The notes under the pieces: generated by a model | Database searches by the model: none | Told to the model about the DNA's origin: nothing | Seen by the model: the letters and a program-made list of their open reading frames with translations, nothing else | NCBI RefSeq assembly: GCF_005877905.1 | Contig: NZ_SWDV01000007.1 | Coordinates: forward strand, 1-49,211 | DNA: 49,211 bases | Reading direction: 5' to 3' | From: Pseudomonas nicosulfuronedens | Lineage (GTDB): Bacteria > Pseudomonadota > Gammaproteobacteria > Pseudomonadales > Pseudomonadaceae | Shown: positions 17,811 to 27,364 of the stretch, in pieces | Position numbering within the stretch: the first letter of the stretch is position 1 | Layout of the letters: the number at the start of each line of letters is the position of its first letter | Translations under genes and position numbers: made by a program

Positions 17811-18590
17811 TCAGCGCCAGCCAAACAGCTCCATCGCATTGCGTGTGCTGGCGCTGGCCAGCTCTTCCGGGCTGATGCCCTTCAGCTCCGCCAGTGCCAC
17901 GCAGATATCCGGCAGATGCTCCGGGCTGTTGCGCACGCCGGGGTACATCGACGGCGCCATGTCCGGCGAGTCGGTCTCCAGCACGATGGACTCCAGCGGA
18001 ATCTCCGGCACCACCTTGCGCAGGCGGTTGGCCTGCGGCCAGGTTGGCGCGCCGCCCAGGCCCAGGCGGAAGCCCAGCTTGAGGTATTCGCGGGCTTCCT
18101 CGCGGCTGCCGGCGAAGGCATGGACGATACCCTGGCGTTTGGGCTTGAAGCGCTTGAGCGTGGCGATCATCGCCGCATGGGCGCGGCGCACGTGCAGCAG
18201 CACCGGCAATTCGAAGTCGATGGCGATGCGCAGCTGCTCCTCGAAGATGGCCTGCTGGCCGTCGCGGTCGAGGTCTTCCAGGTAGTAATCCAGGCCGATC
18301 TCGCCCACCGCGCAGAGCTTCGGGTGACCGGCGAGGCGCTGCAGCCAATCGCGCAGCGCCGTCAGATGTTCCGGCCGGTGTCGCGCCAGGTAGATCGGGT
18401 GCAGGCCCAGGGCGGCGTACAGGTCCGGCTCGCTTTCCACCAGCGCCCAGACGTCTTCCCAGTTCTCGCGGAACACCCCCAGCAGCACCTGTCGCTCCAC
18501 GCCCAGCTCGCGGCTGCGTTGCAGCACGGCGGCGCGGTCCTGCTCGAAGTCCGGGCAGTCTAGGTGGTTGTGGGTGTCGATCAGGCGCAT
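17811..18590 (-). CDS. TatD family metal-dependent hydrolase (DNase)
   Basis: The 259-aa TIM-barrel amidohydrolase opens DTHNHLD with the metal ligands H7 and H9. It has LGLHPIYLARH, GEIGLDYYLEDLDRDGQ with the conserved Glu, LPVLLHVRRAH, and the late ETDSPDMAP aspartate. TatD proteins are Mg-dependent 3'-5' exonucleases or deoxyribonucleases linked to DNA repair; the exact substrate of this paralogue is unknown. It follows fruR on the same strand with only a few bases between, so it is probably co-transcribed. REP palindromes follow its stop. Confidence 0.9.
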   Translation of the reverse strand: MRLIDTHNHLDCPDFEQDRAAVLQRSRELGVERQVLLGVFRENWEDVWALVESEPDLYAALGLHPIYLARHRPEHLTALRDWLQRLAGHPKLCAVGEIGLDYYLEDLDRDGQQAIFEEQLRIAIDFELPVLLHVRRAHAAMIATLKRFKPKRQGIVHAFAGSREEAREYLKLGFRLGLGGAPTWPQANRLRKVVPEIPLESIVLETDSPDMAPSMYPGVRNSPEHLPDICVALAELKGISPEELASASTRNAMELFGWR

Positions 18591-18594
18591 CGGC

Positions 18595-19587
18595 TCACTC
18601 CGTACGCAGCTTGAGGTTGCGCGGGATCGGGTGTACGCCGGGGGTGTAGCTGTTCTGCTCGATGGCGGCCAGCGCCAGGTCCAGCGCGCGCTCGGCGATC
18701 AGCGCGTGCTGCTGGGAGATGGCATTGACCTTCAGCGGCACGAAGTCCAGCAACTGGGTATCGCCGAAGGTGGCGATGCGCAGATCCGCTGGCCAGCCGC
18801 TGGGTAGCGCCTGGAGCACATCGAAGACACCTTCGAGCAGCACGTAGGAGGTGGTGATCAGCGCATCGGGCAACTGCCCCTGGCTGGCCAGCAGCTCTTC
18901 CATCAGGCGGCGGCCGCAGGAGCGGCTGAAGGTCTCGCCGTGCTCGATCAGCACCTGGCCCTGATAGTCGCGCAGGGCGCTACGGAACCCCGCGGCGCGT
19001 TCCTGGGAAATGATCAGCTCCGGTCGTGCGCCGAGCAGGGCGATGCTGCGCGGTGCCGGCTTCAACAGGCTGGCGGTGAGACGTTGGCTGGCGTCGCGGT
19101 CGTCGCTGACCACCGAGCAGAAGCGCTGCGGGTCGAGCTGGCGGTCCACCGCGATGATCGGCACGCCGTCGGCCTGCAGGCGCGCGTGGCTGTCGTCACC
19201 GACGGGCAGGCAACTAGCGACGACCAGTGCGTCACAGCGCCGCGCGCGGAACAGGCTGAGCACCTGGCGCTCGGTGTCCGGCTCGTCGTCGGAACAGGCG
19301 ATCAGCAGTTGGTAGCCGCGCGCCCGTGCGCCCTGTTCGAGCAGCTTCGCGAGCTTGGCGTAGCTGGGGTTCTCCAGGTCCGGCAGGACGAAGCCCAGGG
19401 TGCGGGTCTGCCCGCGGCGCAGGCTGGCGGCCTGCTGGTCCGGGTGGTAGCCGTGCTCCTCGATCACCGCGCGCACGCGCTCCACCGTGGCGGCGCTGAT
19501 GCGGCGCTGGACGGCCTTGCCATTGATCACATAGCTGGCGGTGGTGACCGACACACCGGCCAGGCGGGCGATATCACTGAGTTTCAA
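18595..19587 (-). CDS. fruR: Catabolite repressor/activator Cra (FruR), LacI family
   Basis: The product is 330 aa from a TTG at 19587. It has a LacI helix-turn-helix KLSDIARLAGVSVTTASYVING at the very N-terminus and a periplasmic-binding-protein-like effector domain (GFVLPDLENPSYAKLAKLLEQ, QLLIACSDDEPDTERQV, TTSYVLLEGVFDV, IATFGD). In Pseudomonas, Cra represses the fru operon and is released by fructose 1-phosphate. The TTG gives the family-typical MKLSDIARL start. An in-frame GTG at 19626 would add 13 residues; neither has a clear ribosome site and there is no ATG. It is divergent from fruB across a shared operator. Confidence 0.92.
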   Translation of the reverse strand: MKLSDIARLAGVSVTTASYVINGKAVQRRISAATVERVRAVIEEHGYHPDQQAASLRRGQTRTLGFVLPDLENPSYAKLAKLLEQGARARGYQLLIACSDDEPDTERQVLSLFRARRCDALVVASCLPVGDDSHARLQADGVPIIAVDRQLDPQRFCSVVSDDRDASQRLTASLLKPAPRSIALLGARPELIISQERAAGFRSALRDYQGQVLIEHGETFSRSCGRRLMEELLASQGQLPDALITTSYVLLEGVFDVLQALPSGWPADLRIATFGDTQLLDFVPLKVNAISQQHALIAERALDLALAAIEQNSYTPGVHPIPRNLKLRTE

Positions 19588-19658
19588 CGAGGGATGCTGC
19601 CGACAATTGGGGGCTTCAAGGATCACGCATTATCGAGTAACGTGCCAGTCTCAATAGG

Positions 19659-19670
19659 TGAAACGATTCA
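19659..19670. promoter_or_regulatory. Cra/FruR operator
   Basis: TGAAACGATTCA is one base from the E. coli Cra operator TGAAACGTTTCA and close to the reported P. putida site. It is embedded in the wider palindrome-like GGTGAAACGATTCAGC. It lies 72 bases before the fruR start and 120 before fruB, where autorepression and operon control would both work. Confidence 0.6.
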
Positions 19671-19790
19671 GCATTGCGCACGCAGTATTGCCTGAACCCT
19701 GTTCCTGCGCCGCAACCTCTAAGCTGATCACCGTACAAGCGGATAACCGCCCCAGCGCCGGCGTGCGCGAACGCCGGTGAGGAGAACGCG

Positions 19791-22685
19791 ATGCTCGAAT
19801 TCAATGCGCAGCAGGTCCGCATGGGCCAGCGCGCTGCCGACAAGCAGGCCGCCCTGGCCATGCTCGGCTCTGCCCTCGAAGACGACGGCCTGGTCGCTCC
19901 GGGCTACCTCGCCGGGATACAGGCCCGCGAGGCGCAAGGCTCCACTTACCTCGGGCAGGGCATCGCCATTCCCCACGGCACACCGGAAACCCGACACCTG
20001 GTGCAACGCACCGGCGTGCGCCTGATGCATTTCCCCGAAGGCGTGCATTGGGGCGACGGGCAGACCGTTCACCTGGCAATCGCCATCGCCGCCAAATCCG
20101 ATGAACACCTGCGCCTGCTGCAACTGCTGACCCGTGCGCTGGGCGACGGCGAAGTCGGTGCGGCGCTGCGGGCAGCGCAGAAGCCCGAAGACCTGCTGCA
20201 GTTGCTGCAAGGTGGAGCACCGCAACCGTTGCTGTTCGACGAGCATCTGGTTGGGCTCGGCGTCGCTGCCGAGGATTTCGACGAACTGGCGCTGGTCGGC
20301 GCCCGCCGCCTGAAGAAGGCGGGATGCGTCGTCCCCGGCTTCGCCGCGGCATTGCATGACCAGGAGGCCCTGCCGCTGGGCGGTGGGCTCTGGTGGCAGG
20401 ACGGCGAGCAGTGCGTCACGCGTCCCGGCCTTGTCTTTGTCTCCCCTGCGCGCGAACTGAGCCACGCCGGCCAGCCGGTGCGCGGATTGTTCTGCCTGGC
20501 GCGCCAGGGCAACGCCCATGAAGCGGTGTTCGCACGTCTCTGCGATCTGTTGGTGGATGGTCGTGCCGGCGAGCTGGCGAGCGCTACTTCCGTTCGCGCA
20601 GTGCTGGAAGCCCTGGGCGGCGAATTGCCGGTGGACTGGCCGAGCATCCGTGTGCCGCTGGCCAACCCGCACGGCCTTCACGCGCGCCCGGCGCAAGTAC
20701 TGATGTTGCTGGCGCGCGACTTCAGTGGGGAAATCCGTGTGCGTATCGCCGAGGGCGAAAGCGCCCCGGTGTCGATCCGCAGCCTGAGCAAGCTGCTCAG
20801 CCTCGGCGCGCGGCGCGGGCAGATGCTGGAGTTCTTCGCCGAGCCGGAGATCGCCGAAGCGGCCCTGGCTGCCGTCCGCGCGGCAGTGGAGCAGGGCCTG
20901 GGCGAAGAGGTTGAGCCACTACCGGAGGTCCCCGAGCCGATTGTTGAAAGCTCTCACGTGGATGAGCAGGAACTGCAAGCCGTGCGAGCGCCCGAAGCCG
21001 GTGCGCAACTCCAGGCCATCCCCGCGTCGCCGGGCATTGCCCACGGCCCGGCCTATGTGCAGGTGGCCAGCGCCTTCGAATTCGCTGCACGCGGTGAGTC
21101 GGCGGAGGTCGAGCGCCGGCGTCTGGATGAGGCGCGTACGGCCATCAGCCGGGAAATCGAGATCCTGGTGGAGCGCAGCCAGGTCAAGGCGATCCGTGAC
21201 ATCTTCGTGACCCACCAGGCGCTGCTGGACGACCCCGCACTGCTCGACGAAGTGCAGGCGCGACTGGTTGAAGGCGCCAGCGCCGAATCGGCCTGGAGCC
21301 AGGTGATCGAACGCGTGGCCGGCGAGCAGGAGGCGTTGCGCGATGCGCTGCTGGCCGAGCGCGCGGCGGACCTGCGCGACATCGGCCGGCGCGTGCTGGC
21401 GCGCCTGTGTGGCGTCGAGGGCGCCGTGGAGCCCGGCGAGCCCTACATCCTGGTGATGGACGAAGTCGGCCCGTCGGACGTGGCACGGCTCGACCCGGAG
21501 CGCGTGGCGGGTATTATCACTTCGCGCGGTGGAGCGACTTCGCACAGCGCGATCATTGCCCGCGCATTGGGCATTCCCGCGCTGGTGGGTGCTGGTGCAA
21601 GCGTGCTGGCGCTGGAGTCCGGCACCGCCTTGCTGCTGGATGGCGAAAAGGGCGAGCTGACGATCGCGCCGGATGCGCAGACGCTGTACACCGCTGAAAC
21701 CCAGCGCGACCTGCGCCGGCGCCGCGCCGAGCAAGCCGAAGCACGCCGTCATGAGCCGGCGGTGACCCGCGACGGCCATGCCGTGGAAGTCTGCGCCAAC
21801 CTCGGCAATACCGCCGGTGCGGCGAAAGCCGTGGAGCTGGGCGCTGAAGGCGTGGGCCTGCTACGTACCGAGTTCGTCTTCATGGACAACCCCCAGGCGC
21901 CGGACCAGGCGACCCAGGAGATCGAATACCGGCGTGTCCTTGATGCCCTGGAGGGCCGCCCGCTGGTGGCGCGCACCCTTGACGTGGGCGGCGACAAGCC
22001 GCTGCCTTACTGGCCGATTCCCGAGGAAACCAACCCTTACCTGGGCATCCGTGGCGTGCGCCTCACGCTGCAGCGCCCGCAGATTTTTCGCACCCAGCTG
22101 CGTGCCTTGCTGAGCGCTGCCGCCGGCCGCCCGCTGCGTATCATGTTCCCCATGGTCGGGCAGGTGGAGGAGTGGCGGCAGGCCCGCGACCTTACCCTCG
22201 ACCTGTGCGCGGAACTGGGCGGCGAGCATGACCTGCAGCTCGGCATCATGGTCGAGGTGCCGTCCGCGGCGCTCCTGGCCCCCGTGCTGGCGCGCGAGGT
22301 GGACTTCTTCAGCATCGGCACCAATGACCTGACCCAGTACGCCCTGGCCATCGACCGTGGCCATCCCAGCCTGTCCGCCCAGGCCGACGGTCTGCACCCG
22401 GCGGTGCTGCAACTGATCGACATGACCGTGCGCGCCGCCCATGCCCACGGCAAGTGGGTCGGCGTGTGTGGCGAGCTGGCCGCCGATCCGCTGGCGGTGC
22501 CGCTGCTGATTGGGCTGGATGTCGATGAACTGAGTGTCTCGGCGCGCAGCATTCCCCTGGTGAAGGCGCGGGTCCGCGAGCTGGACCTGCTGACGTCCCG
22601 CGAGCTGGCGCAAGCGGCTCTCACCCTGTGCTCGGCGGCGGATGTTCGCCAGAGTGTCGCCCTCGCGCTGCCGGAGGTGCACTGA
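19791..22685 (+). CDS. fruB: Fructose PTS multiphosphoryl transfer protein (EIIA-HPr-EI)
   Basis: The 964-aa cytoplasmic fusion carries phosphate from PEP to FruA. EIIA-Fru spans about 1-145 with phospho-His62 (GIAIPHG). A degenerate EIIA-like middle segment spans about 150-280. An HPr domain runs about 286-372 with His297 (GLHARPA). Enzyme I occupies about 412-960 with SPGIAHGPA, phospho-His585 (GGATSHSAIIARALGIPALVG), GVGLLRTEFVF and the PEP-binding barrel SIGTNDLTQYALAIDR. This one-protein cascade is the Pseudomonas arrangement (FruI). The start follows GAGGAGAACGCG. It overlaps fruK by one base, giving a fruB-fruK-fruA operon under Cra. Confidence 0.96.
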   Translation: MLEFNAQQVRMGQRAADKQAALAMLGSALEDDGLVAPGYLAGIQAREAQGSTYLGQGIAIPHGTPETRHLVQRTGVRLMHFPEGVHWGDGQTVHLAIAIAAKSDEHLRLLQLLTRALGDGEVGAALRAAQKPEDLLQLLQGGAPQPLLFDEHLVGLGVAAEDFDELALVGARRLKKAGCVVPGFAAALHDQEALPLGGGLWWQDGEQCVTRPGLVFVSPARELSHAGQPVRGLFCLARQGNAHEAVFARLCDLLVDGRAGELASATSVRAVLEALGGELPVDWPSIRVPLANPHGLHARPAQVLMLLARDFSGEIRVRIAEGESAPVSIRSLSKLLSLGARRGQMLEFFAEPEIAEAALAAVRAAVEQGLGEEVEPLPEVPEPIVESSHVDEQELQAVRAPEAGAQLQAIPASPGIAHGPAYVQVASAFEFAARGESAEVERRRLDEARTAISREIEILVERSQVKAIRDIFVTHQALLDDPALLDEVQARLVEGASAESAWSQVIERVAGEQEALRDALLAERAADLRDIGRRVLARLCGVEGAVEPGEPYILVMDEVGPSDVARLDPERVAGIITSRGGATSHSAIIARALGIPALVGAGASVLALESGTALLLDGEKGELTIAPDAQTLYTAETQRDLRRRRAEQAEARRHEPAVTRDGHAVEVCANLGNTAGAAKAVELGAEGVGLLRTEFVFMDNPQAPDQATQEIEYRRVLDALEGRPLVARTLDVGGDKPLPYWPIPEETNPYLGIRGVRLTLQRPQIFRTQLRALLSAAAGRPLRIMFPMVGQVEEWRQARDLTLDLCAELGGEHDLQLGIMVEVPSAALLAPVLAREVDFFSIGTNDLTQYALAIDRGHPSLSAQADGLHPAVLQLIDMTVRAAHAHGKWVGVCGELAADPLAVPLLIGLDVDELSVSARSIPLVKARVRELDLLTSRELAQAALTLCSAADVRQSVALALPEVH

Positions 22686-23632
22686 TGGCCCGCATCCTGA
22701 CGCTGACCCTGAACCCTGCGCTGGACCTCACCGTACGCTTGCCGACGCTTGCACCCGGAGAGGTGAACCGCAGCGAGTCCGCGCTCAGCCAGCCGGCCGG
22801 CAAGGGGCTGAACGTCGCCCAGGTACTGGCCGATCTGGGGCATTCCCCGACCGTCGCCGGCTTCCTCGGTGCCGACAATGCGCTGCCCTTCGAAGCCCTG
22901 TTCCGTCGTCGTGGATTCGTCGATGCCTTCGTCCGTGTGCCGGGCGAAACGCGCCGCAATATCAAGATCGCCGAGGGCACTGGGCGTATCACCGATATCA
23001 ACGGCCCCGGCCCGGAAGTCAGTGGTGCGCAGCAGGACGCGCTGCTGGATCGTCTCGACCTGATTGCCGCCGATTTCGAGATCGCCGTGGTCGCCGGCAG
23101 CCTGCCGCGCGGCGTCGACCCCCACTGGTTGCGCGAGTTGTTGCTGCGCCTGCAGAAGCATGGCCTGAAGGTCGCTTTCGATTGCAGCGGCGCAGCCTTG
23201 CGTGCGGGCATCGAAGCGGCGCCCTGGCTGATCAAGCCCAACGACCAGGAACTGGGTGAGGCCTGTGGACAACTTGCCGGCAGCGCCGAGGAACTAGCGG
23301 CGCAGGTCGCATCGTTGCGCGCTCGCGGCATCGAGCAGGTGGTGCTGTCCCAGGGGGCCGAGGGCGTGCGCTGGTTCGGCCCACAGGGCGTCTGGCAGGC
23401 GGTGCCGCCGAAGGTGGAAGTGGCCAGCACGGTGGGCGCCGGCGACTCCCTTCTGGCCGGCATGGTCCACGGCCTGCTCGCCGGTTGGCCGGCCGAGCGT
23501 GTGTTGCGCCAGGCTACGGCGGTGGCCGCGCTGGCAGTCACCCAATTCCAGTTCGGCATCGGCGATGCGCAACGACTCAAGCGCATCGAGGACGCGGTGC
23601 AGGTTCAGGCATTGGCCCCGTGCCAGGCCTGA
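22685..23632 (+). CDS. fruK: 1-phosphofructokinase
   Basis: The 315-aa PfkB-family kinase phosphorylates fructose 1-phosphate, the product of FruA, to fructose 1,6-bisphosphate with ATP. Family marks are LTLNPALDLTV at the N-terminus, the glycine-rich PAGKGLNVAQVLADLG and the catalytic GAGDS with D254. ATG 22685 shares its base with the fruB stop. The in-frame codon at 22628 would lie inside fruB and is rejected. Fru1P is also the Cra effector, so FruK activity resets the switch. Confidence 0.96.
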   Translation: MARILTLTLNPALDLTVRLPTLAPGEVNRSESALSQPAGKGLNVAQVLADLGHSPTVAGFLGADNALPFEALFRRRGFVDAFVRVPGETRRNIKIAEGTGRITDINGPGPEVSGAQQDALLDRLDLIAADFEIAVVAGSLPRGVDPHWLRELLLRLQKHGLKVAFDCSGAALRAGIEAAPWLIKPNDQELGEACGQLAGSAEELAAQVASLRARGIEQVVLSQGAEGVRWFGPQGVWQAVPPKVEVASTVGAGDSLLAGMVHGLLAGWPAERVLRQATAVAALAVTQFQFGIGDAQRLKRIEDAVQVQALAPCQA

Positions 23633-23658
23633 GCGATAGAACAACAAGAGGTATGACG

Positions 23659-25413
23659 ATGAACCTTGCCCTGATCACGGCCTGCCCCAACGGCCAGATT
23701 TCCAGCGTGCTCAGCGCTCGCCTGCTGCGTGCGGCGGCCGAGCGCCTGGGCTGGTCGGTCTGTGTCGAACAATGCGACCCGCAGCATCCGGAGCGCCAGC
23801 TGAGCGAAGGCCAGATCTCTGCGGCCGATTGGGTGCTGGTGGTCAGCGTGCAACCGCTGGACCTCACCCGCTTTTTCGGCAAGCGGCTGGTACAGGCGCG
23901 GCCGGCCGAAGCCCTGGCCGATCCCGCCAGCTTCCTGCAGCGAGCACAGGATGAGGCGACGGTCTGGCAGCCCGGTGAGCTTTCGAGCGCGCCTGCCGCA
24001 GCGGAGCGCGTGGCGAAAGTCGTTGCGGTAACGGCCTGCCCGACCGGTGTAGCGCACACCTTCATGGCAGCCGAAGCGTTGCAACAGACGGCGCAGCAGA
24101 TGGGTGTCGAGCTGCGGGTGGAGACCCAGGGCTCGGTGGGCGCGCGCAACCCACTGACGGCGGAAGAAATCGCTGCCGCCGATGTGGTGCTGCTGGCGGC
24201 GGACATCGAGGTCAACCCCGAACGTTTCGCCGGCAAGCGCATCTTCCGTTGCGGCACCGGCGTGGCGCTGAAGCAACCGCAAGCGACCCTCGAGCGCGCG
24301 CTGAAGGAAGCGACGGCGGAGTCTGCTTCGGCTGTCGGCAGCCAAGCGGCGCCGACAAAGAACGAGGCGCGTGGCGTCTACAAACACCTGCTGACCGGCG
24401 TGTCCTTCATGCTGCCCATGGTGGTGGCGGGCGGCCTGCTGATCGCGCTGTCCTTCGTCTTCGGCATCGAAGCCTTCAAGCAGCAGGGCACCCTGGCGGC
24501 GGCCCTGATGCAGATTGGCGGCGACGCGGCGTTCAAGCTGATGGTGCCGATGCTGGCCGGCTATATCGCCTGGTCCATTGCCGACCGACCGGGCCTGGCG
24601 CCGGGGATGATCGGCGGGTTGCTGGCCAGCACGCTGGGCGCGGGCTTTCTTGGCGGCATAGTCGCCGGCCTGCTGGCGGGTTATTCGGCGCGCGCGATTG
24701 CCCAGTGGATTCCACTGCCGGCCAGCGTCGCGGCGCTCAAGCCGATCCTGATCATCCCCCTGCTGGCCAGCCTGTTCACCGGCCTGGTGATGATCTACGT
24801 GGTGGGTTCGCCGGTGGCGGCGATGATGCGCTCGCTCACCGACTTCCTCGCCGGCATGGGCACCACCAATGCCATCCTGCTTGGCCTGCTGTTGGGCGGG
24901 ATGATGTGCGTGGACCTGGGCGGGCCGATCAACAAGGCGGCCTATGCGTTCTCGGTCGGTTTGCTCGCCTCGCAGAGCTATGCGCCGATGGCGGCGGTAA
25001 TGGCCGGTGGCATGGTCCCGCCTATCGGCATGGGCATCGCCACGCTACTGGCGCGGCGCAAGTTCGCCCAGAGCGAGCGCGAGGCTGGCAAGGCGGCGCT
25101 GGTGCTGGGGCTGTGCTTCATTTCCGAGGGGGCGATTCCCTTTGCCGCCAAGGACCCGCTGCGGGTGATCCCGGCGAGCATTGCCGGTGGCGCGCTAACC
25201 GGTGCGCTGTCGATGCTGTTCGGCTGCAAGCTGCTGGCGCCCCATGGTGGGCTGTTCGTGCTGCTGATCCCCAACGCGATGAACCACGCGCTGCTCTACC
25301 TGCTGGCGATTGCCGCGGGCAGCGTGGTGACCGGGGTGCTCTATGCGCTGCTCAAGCGCGGCGAGGCGGCGCCGATGATGGTGATGGGCGAGCAGGCGCC
25401 GGGGCGGGGGTGA
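23659..25413 (+). CDS. fruA: Fructose-specific PTS permease, EIIB'BC
   Basis: The 584-aa inner-membrane permease takes up fructose and releases fructose 1-phosphate. It has a degenerate EIIB' domain at about 1-105 (ALITACPNGQ, Cys10), a functional EIIB with phospho-Cys127 in VTACPTGVAHTFMAAEAL, and a membrane EIIC from about residue 235 to the end with GVSFMLPMVVAGG, GGPINKAAYAF and SEGAIPFAA. ATG 23659 is preferred over the ATG two codons earlier because AAGAGG is correctly spaced for it. A REP pair replaces a classical terminator after the stop. Confidence 0.96.
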   Translation: MNLALITACPNGQISSVLSARLLRAAAERLGWSVCVEQCDPQHPERQLSEGQISAADWVLVVSVQPLDLTRFFGKRLVQARPAEALADPASFLQRAQDEATVWQPGELSSAPAAAERVAKVVAVTACPTGVAHTFMAAEALQQTAQQMGVELRVETQGSVGARNPLTAEEIAAADVVLLAADIEVNPERFAGKRIFRCGTGVALKQPQATLERALKEATAESASAVGSQAAPTKNEARGVYKHLLTGVSFMLPMVVAGGLLIALSFVFGIEAFKQQGTLAAALMQIGGDAAFKLMVPMLAGYIAWSIADRPGLAPGMIGGLLASTLGAGFLGGIVAGLLAGYSARAIAQWIPLPASVAALKPILIIPLLASLFTGLVMIYVVGSPVAAMMRSLTDFLAGMGTTNAILLGLLLGGMMCVDLGGPINKAAYAFSVGLLASQSYAPMAAVMAGGMVPPIGMGIATLLARRKFAQSEREAGKAALVLGLCFISEGAIPFAAKDPLRVIPASIAGGALTGALSMLFGCKLLAPHGGLFVLLIPNAMNHALLYLLAIAAGSVVTGVLYALLKRGEAAPMMVMGEQAPGRG

Positions 25414-25443
25414 GCGGCTTGGCCTGCTCGGGTTGGGTGGGGC

Positions 25444-25506
25444 CGCGAGCAAGCTCGCTCCTACGAAAAGCCGTGTCCTTCCTGTAGGAGCGAGCTTGCT
25501 CGCGAA
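25444..25506. repeat. REP inverted pair, class A
   Basis: A reversed REP (25444-25464) and a forward REP (25484-25506) with the GGAGCGAGCTTGCTCGCG core lie in the 99-base convergent gap between fruA and ugd. The arms point outward, unlike the head-to-head pairs at 17720 and 40898. No ordinary terminator is seen here. Confidence 0.9.
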
Positions 25507-25512
25507 TGCTCT

Positions 25513-26895
25513 TCAAGCCGTACGGCGCGGGCGTTGTTCGACGACCTGCGCGGGCACCGGCAGACGGTGCGAGTCGCCACGGCCCATGGGGAAATACTCG
25601 AAGCCGTAGCGCGCCACGCGCTCGGGGTCGAAGAGGTTGCGACCGTCGAAGATCACCGGGGACTTCAGGCGGCTGGCTACGACTTCGAAGTCGGGTGCCT
25701 TGAACTGTCGCCACTCGGTGCAGATCACCAGGGCATCGGCGCCGCCCAGGGTGGCTTCCGGAGTGCCCATCAGGGTCAGGCGTTCATCGTGGCCGTACAG
25801 GCGCTGCGCTTCGGGCATGGCTTCGGGGTCGAAGGCGCGGACCTTGGCGCCGGCCTCCCACAGGGCCTCCATCAGGGTGCGGCTGGGGGCGTCGCGCATG
25901 TCGTCGGTGTTGGGCTTGAACGACAGACCCCAGAGCGCGAACGTACGGCCCTTGAGTTTGCCGCTGTAATAGCTGCGGATGCGCTCGAACAGCTTGCTCT
26001 TCTGCCGCTGGTTCACTGCTTCCACCGCGCGCAGCAGGTCACTGGAGCAGTGGGCTTCCTCGGCGCTCTGGATCAGGGCCTGGACGTCCTTGGGGAAGCA
26101 CGAGCCGCCGTAGCCGCAGCCGGGATAGATGAAGTGGTAACCGATGCGCGGGTCGGCGCCCATGCCCTGGCGTACCGCCTCGATGTCGGCGCCCAGGTGC
26201 TCGGCCAGCTCGGCGATCTGGTTGATGAAGCTGATCTTGGTGGCGAGCATGCAGTTGGCGGCGTACTTGGTCAGTTCCGCGCTGCGCAGGTTCATGGTCA
26301 GGATGCGGTCGTGGTTGCGGTTGAACGGCTCGTAGATCTCGCGCATCACGTCCAGCACTTCGGGGCTTTCGCAGCCGATGACGATGCGGTCGGGTTTGCG
26401 GCAGTCGGCCAGCGCCGAACCTTCCTTGAGGAACTCGGGGTTGGAGACGATCTCGAAGTCCAGGCTGCGGCCTGCTTCGGCGAGCACCGCCAGCACCTTG
26501 GCCTTGACGCGATCGCCAGTGCCCACCGGTACGGTGGATTTCTCGACGATGATCACCGGTTGCGTGCGATTGCGCGCGATGCCTTCGGCCACCGCCAGCA
26601 CGGCGCGCAGGTCGGCGGAGCCATCGGGCAGCGGTGGGGTGCCGACGGCGATGAACTGCACGCGACCATGGCCGGCGGCCTCGGCGACGTCGCTGGTGAA
26701 ACGCAGGCGGCCGGCTTCCAGGTTGTCCTTCACCAGCTCGGCGAGGCCCGGCTCGAAGATGCTGATCTGGCCGCGCTTGAGCTTGGCGATCTTGTCCTCG
26801 TCGATGTCCATGCACAGGACGTCGTGGCCCACTTCGGCCATGACCGCGGCCTGCACCAGGCCCACATAACCGATTCCGAATACGCTGATTTTCAT
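25513..26895 (-). CDS. ugd: UDP-glucose 6-dehydrogenase
   Basis: The 460-aa NAD-dependent enzyme oxidises UDP-glucose to UDP-glucuronate, the precursor that ArnA converts onward to L-Ara4N. It has GIGYVGLVQAAVMAEVGHDV at the N-terminus, VEKSTVPVGT, SNPEFLKEGSA, catalytic Cys266 in YGGSCFPKD, and GLSFKPNTDDMRDAPS. It lies 40 bases downstream of arnF on the same strand, so it is the last gene of the arn operon, as in P. aeruginosa. It is distinct from the WbpA-type enzyme at 7688-9001. Confidence 0.95.
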   Translation of the reverse strand: MKISVFGIGYVGLVQAAVMAEVGHDVLCMDIDEDKIAKLKRGQISIFEPGLAELVKDNLEAGRLRFTSDVAEAAGHGRVQFIAVGTPPLPDGSADLRAVLAVAEGIARNRTQPVIIVEKSTVPVGTGDRVKAKVLAVLAEAGRSLDFEIVSNPEFLKEGSALADCRKPDRIVIGCESPEVLDVMREIYEPFNRNHDRILTMNLRSAELTKYAANCMLATKISFINQIAELAEHLGADIEAVRQGMGADPRIGYHFIYPGCGYGGSCFPKDVQALIQSAEEAHCSSDLLRAVEAVNQRQKSKLFERIRSYYSGKLKGRTFALWGLSFKPNTDDMRDAPSRTLMEALWEAGAKVRAFDPEAMPEAQRLYGHDERLTLMGTPEATLGGADALVICTEWRQFKAPDFEVVASRLKSPVIFDGRNLFDPERVARYGFEYFPMGRGDSHRLPVPAQVVEQRPRRTA

Positions 26896-26935
26896 GGTCT
26901 GCTCTCCCGAAAAGGGACTAGAAGCGGGATTGAGG

Positions 26936-27364
26936 TCAGTCGAACTGCGCGTGCTCGGAGCGAGCGTCGCTGGGTTTGATGACGGTTGTTCTGTCAGGAC
27001 GGCGTGGTGCGTTGATCGCGATCACGCCGGCGATTACCAGGGCGACGCCCAGGGTGCGCGGCAGGCTCAGGGGTTCGCCCAGCCCCGGCAGCACGGCGGC
27101 GCCGAGGTAGACGAAGGCGTAGCTAAGGCTCAGCAGCGAGTAGGCGCGGCTCAGCGGCAGGTGTTTGAGGGCGAGCAGCCAGCAGAGCATTGACAGCGCG
27201 TAGGCCACTATCGCGCCGGCCAGCGCCAGCAGGGCGGCGAGGTCCAGTTGCGGGAAGTTGAACGGCCACTGCGTGGGCAGGCGTGTCATGCTCCAGCGCA
27301 TGCCCAGCTGCGCGCCGCTCACCAGCAGCACGCTACTAAGGGCGAAAGCGATGCCGCGCTTCAC
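26936..27364 (-). CDS. arnF: 4-amino-4-deoxy-L-arabinose-phosphoundecaprenol flippase subunit ArnF
   Basis: The 142-aa small membrane protein has four EmrE-like helices (SMR/EamA half-transporter), with [31 protein letters not shown] middle helices and a hydrophilic C-terminal tail longer than in E. coli. With ArnE it is thought to flip undecaprenyl-phosphate-L-Ara4N across the inner membrane. Its ATG overlaps the arnE stop. Confidence 0.88.
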   Translation of the reverse strand: MKRGIAFALSSVLLVSGAQLGMRWSMTRLPTQWPFNFPQLDLAALLALAGAIVAYALSMLCWLLALKHLPLSRAYSLLSLSYAFVYLGAAVLPGLGEPLSLPRTLGVALVIAGVIAINAPRRPDRTTVIKPSDARSEHAQFD

